56,522 nucleotides of DNA from a virus, in the IMG/VR virus record IMGVR_UViG_3300032286_000468, positions 1 through 56,522 of that record; one strand, 5' to 3'. Below are positions 9,169-17,386 of the stretch, one piece after another. Under the pieces are notes generated by a model that made no database searches, was not told where the DNA came from, and was given only the letters and a program-made list of their open reading frames with translations. The position numbers were made by a program, and so were the translations under genes. Numbering within the stretch: the first letter of the stretch is position 1; every line of letters starts with the position of its first letter.

Positions 9169-11080
9169 TTATATTTTTTAATTCATCAATTTGTCTTTGT
9201 TGATCTTTAACACATTCAATTAAGAGACCAATTAGACCATTATAATTTACAGTCTTGGGATCAGTATCACTTACAAGTTCTGGAAGAACTGATTCAATTT
9301 CTTGAGCGATGACACCCATAGATGCTTTGCCATTTTCTTTCCAGTTGAAATTTACTCCACTAATTTGAAGAACTTTTTCAATTGGATTTGTGATTCTTTG
9401 AATATTATCCTTCAATTTTATATCAGAACTGGAGTTAAAGTCACTAGCAGTTACAATTCCAACAACTTTAACGTCACCAATAATATCAAGTTTAGATGTT
9501 GGAGTAAGAGATCCAATACCTAAACAGTTAGTTGATGTATTATATACAAGTCCATTATTGTCAATATATTGTGCAGTTGTAGTAGTATTAGCACCAGAAG
9601 CAAGCAATGGATATCTAACTCCAGTATCATCTTGTGCAACGTTGATACCAGAAATTGCTCCACCAGTACCAACAATTGGTGCCCAAACAAGTTGACCACC
9701 TGCTCCTGCAGTAAGAACGGAACTAGCGGCACCAGTTTGTCCAGTATTATCAACAATTGCAGAACGGAATCTTGCATTACCATTAACATCTAATGGTGAT
9801 TGTGGGTTTGTGGTTCCAATACCAACTGAACCACCAATATAAGCACCAGAACTAATACCAGTTACTTGAAGAACTTGTCCGACAGTTCCTGTAGAAGTTC
9901 CACCACCAATTATAGTCGTAGATCTAAGTGTTGAGATTCCACTTACATTTAGTGAATCAAAATCATTTGGAGCAAATGCAAGTTCTCTTTCTAATGTTGC
10001 TCTTGTTGTAGCATCAATTGTCGCAATACCAGAAAGTGTAACCTGACCACTTATGGTGTCGTGAATTTTTGTAGTACCAACATAATAAGTTGCTGCAGTA
10101 TGAATACCAGCAGAGTTAATATTGGTATTAGTAATATTTGTAGCAGTAAGTGTTGGTAATATACCAACAGAAGTTAGAGAAGAGTTTAGAACTCCACCCC
10201 CTAATGTAGTTGAGTTAAGAACTGAAGTACCGTTAATCTCATAATCACTACTTGAGGATGCATTAAAACCATTAGCAGCAGTAATAATACCAGTTGCATT
10301 AATATTATTGACTGTAGTAATATTTCTTGCTCTAATATCTGTTGCATCAAGATAAGTATCAAAAACAGTAAATCCAGCACCAACAGTTAAACGACTTAGA
10401 TTCTGGACAGATGCGGTATTACCAATAGAAACACCATAGTTAAATACCCAAGCATCAGTGCCCATACCAGAGTAATTACCCTGCTTAACCCACATAATTT
10501 GCTTATATGTGGAAGGATCAGTATTGATTCCTGCCTGTAGTGGAATATTCAGGAATGGTGTTCCTTCTGTAGATGCAATAGCAATACCACCGTGATTTGC
10601 TGTTGTATCGTTTGAAATATCATTACCATTTGCATCAGTTGTAATACCAAGAGTAATATCTCTATCGGTAATTCTTAACTGTTGAGCATTCAGTGCGAAA
10701 GAAGTACCAGAAACACTAACGTTTCCCGAAACATTTAAGTTTCCAGTAATAGTAAGTCCATTTGATTGTGTAACGCGAGCAGCAGGAACTGTACCTGATG
10801 ATAGATTTGAAGCATTTGTATAATAAGTATCAGGTTGTCCGTTTAAGTAATTGGCATTTAAGTTTGTGACTAAGGCAGAAGAACCAACTGTAATTGGTGC
10901 CCCTGATGTTACAGTAGAAACAAATTGAGAGGCAGTAGTGACACCAGTGAAGTAACCATTACCTTCCACCCAAAGTTTTTGTAATGGGTTTGTGGTCCCA
11001 ATGCCTATGGCGGCAGCATTTAGAACATTTCTGCTATCATCAATGATGGGTATGGCATTACCTAAAATCTTATAAGCCAT
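9164..11080 (-). CDS. Tail fibre with C-terminal peptidase S74 intramolecular chaperone
   Basis: This 638-residue protein has GIGTTNP repeats from residue 26 on and shares the LNANYLNGQPDTYYTNASNL block with the 1503-residue fibre. Residues 550-638 match the peptidase S74 family: the SSSDIKLKDNI start, a middle GVIAQEIESVLPELV, and TVNYNGLIGLLIE followed by a short coiled coil. In this family a Ser and a Lys five residues later form the self-cleavage dyad; here these would be Ser552 and Lys557. The domain is known to help trimerise and then release itself from endosialidases and fibres. That it cleaves here is inferred from the residues. A GAGGA ribosome site precedes the ATG and a late-type promoter lies about 46 bases upstream. 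Confidence 0.88.
   Translation of the reverse strand: MAYKILGNAIPIIDDSRNVLNAAAIGIGTTNPLQKLWVEGNGYFTGVTTASQFVSTVTSGAPITVGSSALVTNLNANYLNGQPDTYYTNASNLSSGTVPAARVTQSNGLTITGNLNVSGNVSVSGTSFALNAQQLRITDRDITLGITTDANGNDISNDTTANHGGIAIASTEGTPFLNIPLQAGINTDPSTYKQIMWVKQGNYSGMGTDAWVFNYGVSIGNTASVQNLSRLTVGAGFTVFDTYLDATDIRARNITTVNNINATGIITAANGFNASSSSDYEINGTSVLNSTTLGGGVLNSSLTSVGILPTLTATNITNTNINSAGIHTAATYYVGTTKIHDTISGQVTLSGIATIDATTRATLERELAFAPNDFDSLNVSGISTLRSTTIIGGGTSTGTVGQVLQVTGISSGAYIGGSVGIGTTNPQSPLDVNGNARFRSAIVDNTGQTGAASSVLTAGAGGQLVWAPIVGTGGAISGINVAQDDTGVRYPLLASGANTTTTAQYIDNNGLVYNTSTNCLGIGSLTPTSKLDIIGDVKVVGIVTASDFNSSSDIKLKDNIQRITNPIEKVLQISGVNFNWKENGKASMGVIAQEIESVLPELVSDTDPKTVNYNGLIGLLIECVKDQQRQIDELKNIT
10792..10890. 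repeat. 99-bp direct repeat, copy B
   Basis: This is the second copy of the segment at 6065-6163, with two differences by eye, lying in the S74 fibre gene. Confidence 0.9.
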
Positions 11081-11126
11081 ATTAGGAGATCCTCTTCTTT
11101 GTGAACGTAGTTACACTTTCTTCTTT

Positions 11127-11134
11127 TATTTATG
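11127..11134 (-). promoter_or_regulatory. Late-type promoter motif CATAAATA
   Basis: The minus strand reads CATAAATA, keeping ATAAATA of the T4 late consensus. It lies about 46 bases before the ATG at 11080 and covers the TAA stop of the 1254-residue fibre gene. Confidence 0.6.
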
Positions 11135-14100
11135 TATCGTTTAGTTTTGATTTCAAATTTTCTATTTCTTGTTTTAATTCTTTAATAGACTCAACTAAGA
11201 CACCGATGAGACCATTATAATTTACAGTTTTAAAATCACCATCACGAACTAATTCCGGAAAAACTTTTTCAACATCTTGAGCAATAATGCCAGCAGATTG
11301 TGAGTTGGTTTTCTTCCATTCAAAGGTGACACCATTAATTTGAATTACTTTATCTAGTGCATTTTCAAAAGGTTTGATATTCTTCTTTAGATTCATATCA
11401 GAGGCAGAATCATAATCAGTAGCAGTGATGATTCCAGATATTAAAGCATTTCCTTGGACATGCAATTTAGATGTTGGATTTGTGGTTCCAATACCAAGAT
11501 TACCAGAAACATAAGCACCACCAGTAACTTGAAGTATTTGTGATGCGGTTCCTGTTGATGTTGCTGTTCCTACTAATAATTCTCCTGATGGTTGAATTAC
11601 TGCTTTTGTTGCTCCTGCGATTCTGAAAAGTATATTTTCTTGTTGATTAGAATCAACTATTAATGATTTTGAATTTGATGGTGTGGATTCACTATAAACA
11701 AAGTTACCGCTACTAGTTCCATAAAGTTTTATTCCTTGGACATTATTAATATTTCTTTGTGCAAAAATTGCTGCTGTTCCATCACCAATAAAAGTAGAAA
11801 CACCAGAAACTAACACATTACCTTGAACTGTAAGTGCTGATGTTGGATTGGTGGTTCCAATACCAACAGAACCAGAAACATAAGCACCACCATCAACTTG
11901 AAGTTTTTGTGATGCGGTTCCTGTTGGAGTAAAAGTACCAGGAATAACAAGATTACCAGTACCATACAATCTCATCCTGGAACCACTACTGTTAGTCCAA
12001 CTAAAATCATCATTCGTAGAACTATTACTAAAAACTAATTCATTATTTTGATATATTTGACTATATCTACCTGTAGATGATTTGTTGATTAATCTAATTG
12101 TTCCAATACCAACATCCAACGCATCTTGTGGATTAGTATTACCAATACCAAGATTACCACCAATATAAGCACCAGAACTAATACCAGTAACTTGAAATAC
12201 TTGGTTTGCAGTTCCTGTGGAAGTTCCACCACCAATCAAAGTCGTTGACTGAAGTGTTGATATGCCAGAGATATTTAAACTTGTGAAGTCATTAGGTGCC
12301 TGTTGAATAGCAGTTTCAATTGTTGCTGTTGTTGTAGCATCAAGAGAAGCAATATTTTGTAATTGTCTTGCGGAACTAATGACTTGGGTTGTTCCAATAT
12401 AATATGCGTTAGAAGTTACAATACCAGAAACGGATATATTAGTTGCTGTTAAGAAACCAACTGTTGTTATGCCAGAAACATTAAGTTGTTGTGCTGTTAA
12501 GTTTGTGGCGGTGGTGATACCAAGAGTAGAGATACCAGAAACTAAAACATTTCCAATAACTGTAAGTGCTGATGTTGGAGTTGTAGTTCCAATACCAAGA
12601 TTAGTTCCAGAGTTAATAGTAACAGTACCAACACCAGCAGTTGGTCCAATATTAATTTGAGTAAAAGAACCAGAAGCACCACCAGTACCAAAGTTGATTG
12701 TCTTGGTTGTTCCTACACCTGATGTGCCAGTAGCAAGGTTAAGTGTTTGAGATGTTGTTGCTTGTCCTACTGTAATGGTTCCAGTTTGTGATGGACCACC
12801 AATTGTAACTGTACCTGTAGTATATGATGTAGCAGTAAAGTTTTGAGTGGTTCCAGTATGAGTAATGTTGCCACTACTAACAGTAATGTTCCCACTGAAT
12901 GTTTGCGATAAACCAAGAACTGCTACTGTATCAGTTGTAGTGATTACAGGCAAGTTGAGAATTCTATCTGCAGCAATAGCACCACCAGTAATTGTATAAC
13001 CAAAAGTGTTTGCTGGGTTTCTTATCTTTAATCCAGAGGATTGAAAGGTTCCAACACCAGAAACATTCAAATTTGGAGTGCTGATTGTAGTATCAGTAAC
13101 TTGCATTCCTCCAGCAGCAAGTCTTACCCCATTAGGTACTCGTGTGCTTCCAACGCCAACAGCATAATTAAATAACCAAGCATCAGTAATTCCCGCACCG
13201 ATACTACTACCTTTAAACCACATAATTTTCTTATATGTGGATGGGTTGGTTTCTTCGGGAACAATGTTTAAATCTACAAGTGGGGAACCTTCTGTGGATG
13301 CAATCGCAATACCACCGTGATTTGCAGTATTATCTGTTGGACTAAAAGAAGTTCCAATACCTAATACAATGTCAGCATCAACAATCTGCAATTGTTGTAG
13401 ATTCAGTTGTGTTGCCGTGCCACCGAAAGAAATATTATTACTTACATATAAATCACCAAGAACACTAAAACTATTTGAATTTAATAATCTATCTTTATTA
13501 ATAAATCCAGTAGTGATATTAGCAGCATCTGCAAGATTGGTTGCGGTTGTTGCTGTGCCAGTAAGATTTCCAATAAATGTAGTTGCAGTAACAACACCAG
13601 AAACTTTTACATCACCATCAACCCAAAGTTTTGATGTTGGATTTGTGGTTCCTATACCTGTATTACCTGGGAATATTGCACTAGAATCTGGATTAAATTC
13701 CCATTCTATTTGTGGACTAATGCCTGTTCTAATAACTAATGAACCGTCATGATCTACCCTTATATGTTTGGTATCATCGCCTAGTATTAGATCATAGGTA
13801 CTGTTATCTGGTGAATCAATGTGTATATGAGTTGAAACATCTCCATCTCTAAGTCTTATGTATCTACCAATGTCATAAGAATTTTGACCTCCTGCTAATT
13901 TTAACTCTCCTTGACCGATAATAGCACCAGGGACGGTGAATGTACCACTTTTATTCCAAAGCCAAGATTTATATTGTTGATTATTACTTCCGTCTTTATA
14001 ACCAATATCAAGGGTAGCATTGCCACTTGATACATAAAAATCAGTGTTTGTATTGCCGTATATATCTGCTGTTGATTGGTCAGTAACATGTGACCACATC

Positions 14101-14894
14101 AACTGTGAATATTGATCGCTTTGTAGTGTAATGCTTTGACTAACTGGTGCTAGAATTAAACTATTAGGAAATTGTGTGCTACCATCTTTTCTAAATGTCC
14201 ATTCATAGGAACCAGTGGTTGATCCATAACCTGTTCCTATGAAAACATAATTGTCATCAACCTGAAGGTATTGTTGTAGATTATTGCTGGTAATAATAGC
14301 ATATTGATTGGCGCCAGATTTTAATCCAAATCCACCATCACTATATGGGTCACCCAGTAATCCACCACTATAAAAATTTATTGAAGTTGTAGTTATAATG
14401 CCAGATATATTAACATTACCAAAAACATCAAGTTTTGCTTTTGGAGTTACTGTTCCTATTCCAGTATTACCAGATACGGTTAAAATGTCATCAATATTTG
14501 TTGTTCCGCTCTGTGAATTTAATTCTAAATTCCCTGAAGTACTATAAATTAAATTTGCAGAACCTACACCAAGTTCTAGATCGTGAGCATCTACACCACC
14601 ATCAAATGTACCTTTACCAAGAAAATTAGCATTTCTCCAACGATTTGCTCCTAATCCAATTTGTGGTGCTCTACCTACATCATACAACCCATCAGTGTCT
14701 GGATATAAATTTGCACCAAGAGTTACATTGCCAGAAAATCGTGAAGTACCACGAATGTCTAAATCATATTGAGCATCAAAAACTGTTGAACCAATTCCTA
14801 CACGACCAATAACTCCCAATACTTGTGTATTTTCGCTATAAGAAGTTATACCAATTTTTAGATTTTTTTGTCTGCCGCTTAGGAATTTGGTCAT
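11130..14894 (-). CDS. Long tail fibre with C-terminal peptidase S74 chaperone
   Basis: This 1254-residue protein starts MTKFLSGRQKNLKIGITSYSEN and continues with GIGTTNPTSKLxVxG repeats throughout. Residues 1163-1254 form a peptidase S74 domain: SASDMNLKKNI, GIIAQDVEKVFPELV, TVNYNGLIGVLVE, and a C-terminal coiled coil ELKQEIENLKSKL. The expected dyad is Ser1165/Lys1170. The domain is about 60% identical by eye to that of the 638-residue fibre next door, so the two genes arose by duplication or share modules. The middle includes ITVGQATTSQTLNLATGTSG and the GGASGSFTQINIG block found also in the 1503-residue fibre. I infer a trimeric host-range fibre. No clear late motif is seen upstream of 14894, so it is probably transcribed from the 17.15-kb promoter. 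Confidence 0.88.
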   Translation of the reverse strand: MTKFLSGRQKNLKIGITSYSENTQVLGVIGRVGIGSTVFDAQYDLDIRGTSRFSGNVTLGANLYPDTDGLYDVGRAPQIGLGANRWRNANFLGKGTFDGGVDAHDLELGVGSANLIYSTSGNLELNSQSGTTNIDDILTVSGNTGIGTVTPKAKLDVFGNVNISGIITTTSINFYSGGLLGDPYSDGGFGLKSGANQYAIITSNNLQQYLQVDDNYVFIGTGYGSTTGSYEWTFRKDGSTQFPNSLILAPVSQSITLQSDQYSQLMWSHVTDQSTADIYGNTNTDFYVSSGNATLDIGYKDGSNNQQYKSWLWNKSGTFTVPGAIIGQGELKLAGGQNSYDIGRYIRLRDGDVSTHIHIDSPDNSTYDLILGDDTKHIRVDHDGSLVIRTGISPQIEWEFNPDSSAIFPGNTGIGTTNPTSKLWVDGDVKVSGVVTATTFIGNLTGTATTATNLADAANITTGFINKDRLLNSNSFSVLGDLYVSNNISFGGTATQLNLQQLQIVDADIVLGIGTSFSPTDNTANHGGIAIASTEGSPLVDLNIVPEETNPSTYKKIMWFKGSSIGAGITDAWLFNYAVGVGSTRVPNGVRLAAGGMQVTDTTISTPNLNVSGVGTFQSSGLKIRNPANTFGYTITGGAIAADRILNLPVITTTDTVAVLGLSQTFSGNITVSSGNITHTGTTQNFTATSYTTGTVTIGGPSQTGTITVGQATTSQTLNLATGTSGVGTTKTINFGTGGASGSFTQINIGPTAGVGTVTINSGTNLGIGTTTPTSALTVIGNVLVSGISTLGITTATNLTAQQLNVSGITTVGFLTATNISVSGIVTSNAYYIGTTQVISSARQLQNIASLDATTTATIETAIQQAPNDFTSLNISGISTLQSTTLIGGGTSTGTANQVFQVTGISSGAYIGGNLGIGNTNPQDALDVGIGTIRLINKSSTGRYSQIYQNNELVFSNSSTNDDFSWTNSSGSRMRLYGTGNLVIPGTFTPTGTASQKLQVDGGAYVSGSVGIGTTNPTSALTVQGNVLVSGVSTFIGDGTAAIFAQRNINNVQGIKLYGTSSGNFVYSESTPSNSKSLIVDSNQQENILFRIAGATKAVIQPSGELLVGTATSTGTASQILQVTGGAYVSGNLGIGTTNPTSKLHVQGNALISGIITATDYDSASDMNLKKNIKPFENALDKVIQINGVTFEWKKTNSQSAGIIAQDVEKVFPELVRDGDFKTVNYNGLIGVLVESIKELKQEIENLKSKLNDT
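12601..12719. repeat. 119-bp direct repeat, copy B
   Basis: This is the second copy of the segment at 6994-7112, with about four differences by eye, in the same orientation within the 1254-residue fibre gene. Confidence 0.85.
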
Positions 14895-14904
14895 TTTTTA
14901 TATA

Positions 14905-15246
14905 TTAATTAAGTGTTTCTAGAATACTACCAATAAATTTAATATCAGTTCCACTACTCGCAGATAAAACAAGAATATCACTAGATTCTAATACCAGTTT
15001 GCCTGAAAGTAAATTTGCTGTGTCATTTGAAGAAATGGGAAATGTCTTTACAATTTCTGTTGTTACTGCAATTCCCGCAGTTGATCTTTGGTGGGAAAAA
15101 GAAACCGTTTGTGTATTGTTGCCAATATTTGTTGCCTGTGCAAGAAGAACTACTGCAGTATATCCAACTGGTGCAGTATAAATTCCTACCGCATTTGTAG
15201 TAGCAACTTTGGTAACTGTTTTAAATACATTGAGTGCTAATGCCAT
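14905..15246 (-). CDS. Small beta-rich structural protein
   Basis: This 113-residue protein (MALALNVFKTVTKVATTN...) has alternating hydrophobic residues and repeated short strands (YTAVVLLAQATNIGNNTQTVSF, SGKLVLESSDILVL), and no signal peptide or membrane segment. It resembles small virion proteins in phage tail clusters in which each strand pair ends in a charged turn, but I cannot name a family. It lies 3 bases downstream of the 617-residue Mtd_N-type protein and 10 bases upstream of the 1254-residue fibre, so a role as an adaptor between baseplate and fibre is possible. That role is inferred from position only. Confidence 0.65.
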   Translation of the reverse strand: MALALNVFKTVTKVATTNAVGIYTAPVGYTAVVLLAQATNIGNNTQTVSFSHQRSTAGIAVTTEIVKTFPISSNDTANLLSGKLVLESSDILVLSASSGTDIKFIGSILETLN

Positions 15247-15249
15247 TTC

Positions 15250-17103
15250 TTATTCTCCTCCTAGTGCTAGAATGAATGGTGTCATTGTTGAAAATAAACT
15301 CTTTGAATAAAATCTACCAGAAATAGTTCCTGATTGTTGATTAATCGCAACACCATCACCAATTCTAAAATTGCCAGATTGGTCGGTGGATGTAAAAACT
15401 ACAAGACCACCATTGCGAGCATCAGTTTCATTGTCTTGTATTGGAACTCCACCAGTAGAAGGAAGAGCAGTTGAAATAGTAACTCCAGATCCAATATATT
15501 CAAATGAATGACCAGATGCTAATACTCTACTTTGTTTGAAGAATGGAACCGTAGTTCCAACACCAACAGCATATGGAACATTATCGTTCAGTGTAATTGT
15601 ACAAATTCCAGCAGAAATTGGTGTTGAACTCTTAATTGTATAATAAGTGGGTAATAATCCAATAGATGCTATAGCAGTATTTATTCCAACATTTGGGGCG
15701 CTAATTTGAACCGCAGGAATTGAACTGTAACCACGACCATTAGATATAATTTCAAATCCAGTTACAGTTCCATTTGATATAACCGCAACTGCCTGCGCCT
15801 GAACGCCCCAAGATGTGCTTGGGGGATCAATAGTGACTGTTGGGGTAGATGTGTAACCTGTTCCACCAGAACCCACTACGATACGATTTACTGTGTAAAA
15901 TAGACTGTCCAAATAAATTGCTTGTCCGTCATATGGACGGGATACACTAATATTTGCCGTACCACCAGAAACATAAGTATGAGGTAACGTTGATGGTCCA
16001 ACATTCACAACAAGTTGATTTGCTGATGGAACTGATTGAACTTCAAAACCATAACCAAAGTTTCCACTCGGATAAGTTACAATACCAGGTCCAGATGGGC
16101 AAGTAAATCCAAGTCCAGCAATTACAACTCCCATTCCAACAGAAAAGTTGTGATTTGTAGAAGTAGTGATTGTCGTAACACCACTTATATTATCATAAGT
16201 TGCATTTGAAACATTAAAAGTTGGTACACTCAAGTTCAAAATAAAGGTATCGCTATTCGCACTTGCATAAGAAGTTATTATTCCAGTATATTTGCTTGGT
16301 CCCACACCATCACCAACCAATCCATAATTTCCAAATGATGAGTTTGAGTTAGTTAAATCGCAGGCACCACCACTTCCGCAATATACTGCTACGTCATTAC
16401 AAATTGTAAAGAGTGATACTAATTGAGCATAACCTTCATTGGTAATTGAAACCCCAATGCCACCTTGATTATATTGAGTATAGCTATCAAGAACCATAGA
16501 CTTTATAGGTCCAATTGCATTCTTACCATCAATTTTCAATCCAATACTATTTGGAATAAAGTTAGTACAGTTTTGAATATATGGAGATTGATTGATGTAT
16601 TTTGGAGCAGTTGGATTAAATGCAAAGATGGCACCAGTATTTGCTGCACCCACAAAGGACATATTGGAAACATAATTTCCATTTCCAACATAAAATAAGT
16701 CCCCTTGATTTTGCAAAGAAACTGAAACTTCTCTTAAACTATCTCCAACAATACTTACTTGATCCGGAAGTGTAATTGGATTATTTTCTACATAAGATCC
16801 AGGAGAAACCCTAATAACTGTGCTTGTTGTTGCAACTGCAACTGCTCCTGCAATTGTTGCTTTTGCATCTCCAAGTCTTCTTCCTGTGTTTGTGTCGCTT
16901 CCGTCTCTTGTGACATATAAAATATTAGTAACAGTGGATCCAGCACCCAATCTTATGATGTCTGTTCCTATACCAGTTCTTTCTCGTCTGGTATAAAGTT
17001 CAGCATCATAAGTATTAAGACCTAATTCTCCTAGTTGTATATCCGCAAGACCCGGAAGTTTTCCAGGCACAGAGGATCTTTTTATCCTAATCGGTGTGCT
17101 CAT
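15250..17103 (-). CDS. Beta-helix adhesin with Mtd_N-like start
   Basis: This is a 617-residue protein. Residues 4-45 (IKRSSVPGKLPGLADIQLGE, then LGLNTYDAELYTRR) fit the N-terminal attachment domain family of the major tropism determinant (Mtd_N), which fixes adhesins to a baseplate. Residues 60-260 look like a pectate-lyase-type beta-helix (TGRRLGDAKATIAGAVAVA, PGSYVENNPITLPDQVSIVG). At about 300-370 there is an HGL-type module (TNHNFSVGMGVVIAGLGF). Residues 405-475 hold two GxGYTSTPxVxI repeats. Residues 530-617 (LASGHSFEYIGSG through GGLVVFTSTDQSGNFRIGDG) match a segment near residue 1370-1450 of the 2289-residue protein. The adhesin role is inferred from these modules. Confidence 0.78.
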   Translation of the reverse strand: MSTPIRIKRSSVPGKLPGLADIQLGELGLNTYDAELYTRRERTGIGTDIIRLGAGSTVTNILYVTRDGSDTNTGRRLGDAKATIAGAVAVATTSTVIRVSPGSYVENNPITLPDQVSIVGDSLREVSVSLQNQGDLFYVGNGNYVSNMSFVGAANTGAIFAFNPTAPKYINQSPYIQNCTNFIPNSIGLKIDGKNAIGPIKSMVLDSYTQYNQGGIGVSITNEGYAQLVSLFTICNDVAVYCGSGGACDLTNSNSSFGNYGLVGDGVGPSKYTGIITSYASANSDTFILNLSVPTFNVSNATYDNISGVTTITTSTNHNFSVGMGVVIAGLGFTCPSGPGIVTYPSGNFGYGFEVQSVPSANQLVVNVGPSTLPHTYVSGGTANISVSRPYDGQAIYLDSLFYTVNRIVVGSGGTGYTSTPTVTIDPPSTSWGVQAQAVAVISNGTVTGFEIISNGRGYSSIPAVQISAPNVGINTAIASIGLLPTYYTIKSSTPISAGICTITLNDNVPYAVGVGTTVPFFKQSRVLASGHSFEYIGSGVTISTALPSTGGVPIQDNETDARNGGLVVFTSTDQSGNFRIGDGVAINQQSGTISGRFYSKSLFSTMTPFILALGGE

Positions 17104-17124
17104 TTATAGATTTCGGTATTTACC

Positions 17125-17151
17125 AAAAAAGAGGGATATATACCCCTCTTT
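17125..17151 (-). terminator. Intrinsic terminator of the 57-aa gene
   Basis: Bases 17144-17151 can pair with 17128-17135 (AAAGAGGG with CCCTCTTT, 8 bp, 8-base loop), and the minus strand runs into six U residues (17130-17125). It lies just after the stop of the small gene at 17160-17333. Confidence 0.7.
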
Positions 17152-17158
17152 ATTTATT
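17151..17158 (-). promoter_or_regulatory. Late-type promoter motif AATAAATA touching the terminator
   Basis: The minus strand reads AATAAATA about 47 bases before the ATG at 17103, between the small gene and the terminator stem. A T4-type start about 6 bases downstream would fall inside the 5' arm of the hairpin, so new transcripts would lack that arm and could not form the terminator. Confidence 0.55.
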
Positions 17159-17159
17159 A

Positions 17160-17333
17160 CTATTCTTCTTCCTTTTGATTTACTAAACTCAATGCTTCAA
17201 GAGCTCCTTGTATGCGAATAAATTGCTCTTTTTTCATATTAAATTGTTGTTCTAAATCAATCAAATCTTTTTTTAGAACCTCTGCTTGATTGCTCAAGTC
17301 TTCAAACATTTTTTGCGAATCCATAAGTGTCAT
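17160..17333 (-). CDS. Small coiled-coil protein, 57 aa
   Basis: Reading from the ATG at 17333 gives a 57-residue acidic protein (MTLMDSQKMFEDLSNQAEVL...). It has a heptad-like pattern over residues 5-40 (EVLKKDLIDLEQQFNMKKEQ) and an acidic end NQKEEE. It fills the gap between the Mtd_N adhesin and the divergent PA14 gene, and is followed by an intrinsic terminator, which supports it as a real gene. Small coiled-coil proteins of this shape (Q/E-rich helix, a short GALEAL turn, acidic tail) occur in T4-like cyanophage tail clusters, but I know no function. No membrane segment or signal peptide is seen. No clear ribosome site precedes the ATG. Confidence 0.7.
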   Translation of the reverse strand: MTLMDSQKMFEDLSNQAEVLKKDLIDLEQQFNMKKEQFIRIQGALEALSLVNQKEEE

Positions 17334-17363
17334 TTAAATTGTATACACACTATATATTTTAAA

Positions 17364-17370
17364 CTAAATA
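17364..17370 (+). promoter_or_regulatory. Late-type promoter motif CTAAATA
   Basis: CTAAATA on the plus strand lies 16 bases before the ATG of the PA14 gene, in the 53-base divergent gap. The same variant precedes gp4 on the plus strand. Confidence 0.45.
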
Positions 17371-17386
17371 ATAAAAAAAGTCAAAA

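Noticed and set aside
17125-17160. 17.15-kb hairpin as a terminator for the PA14 gene
   Set aside because: That gene is transcribed away from the hairpin; the U tract is on the minus strand, so it serves the 57-residue gene.
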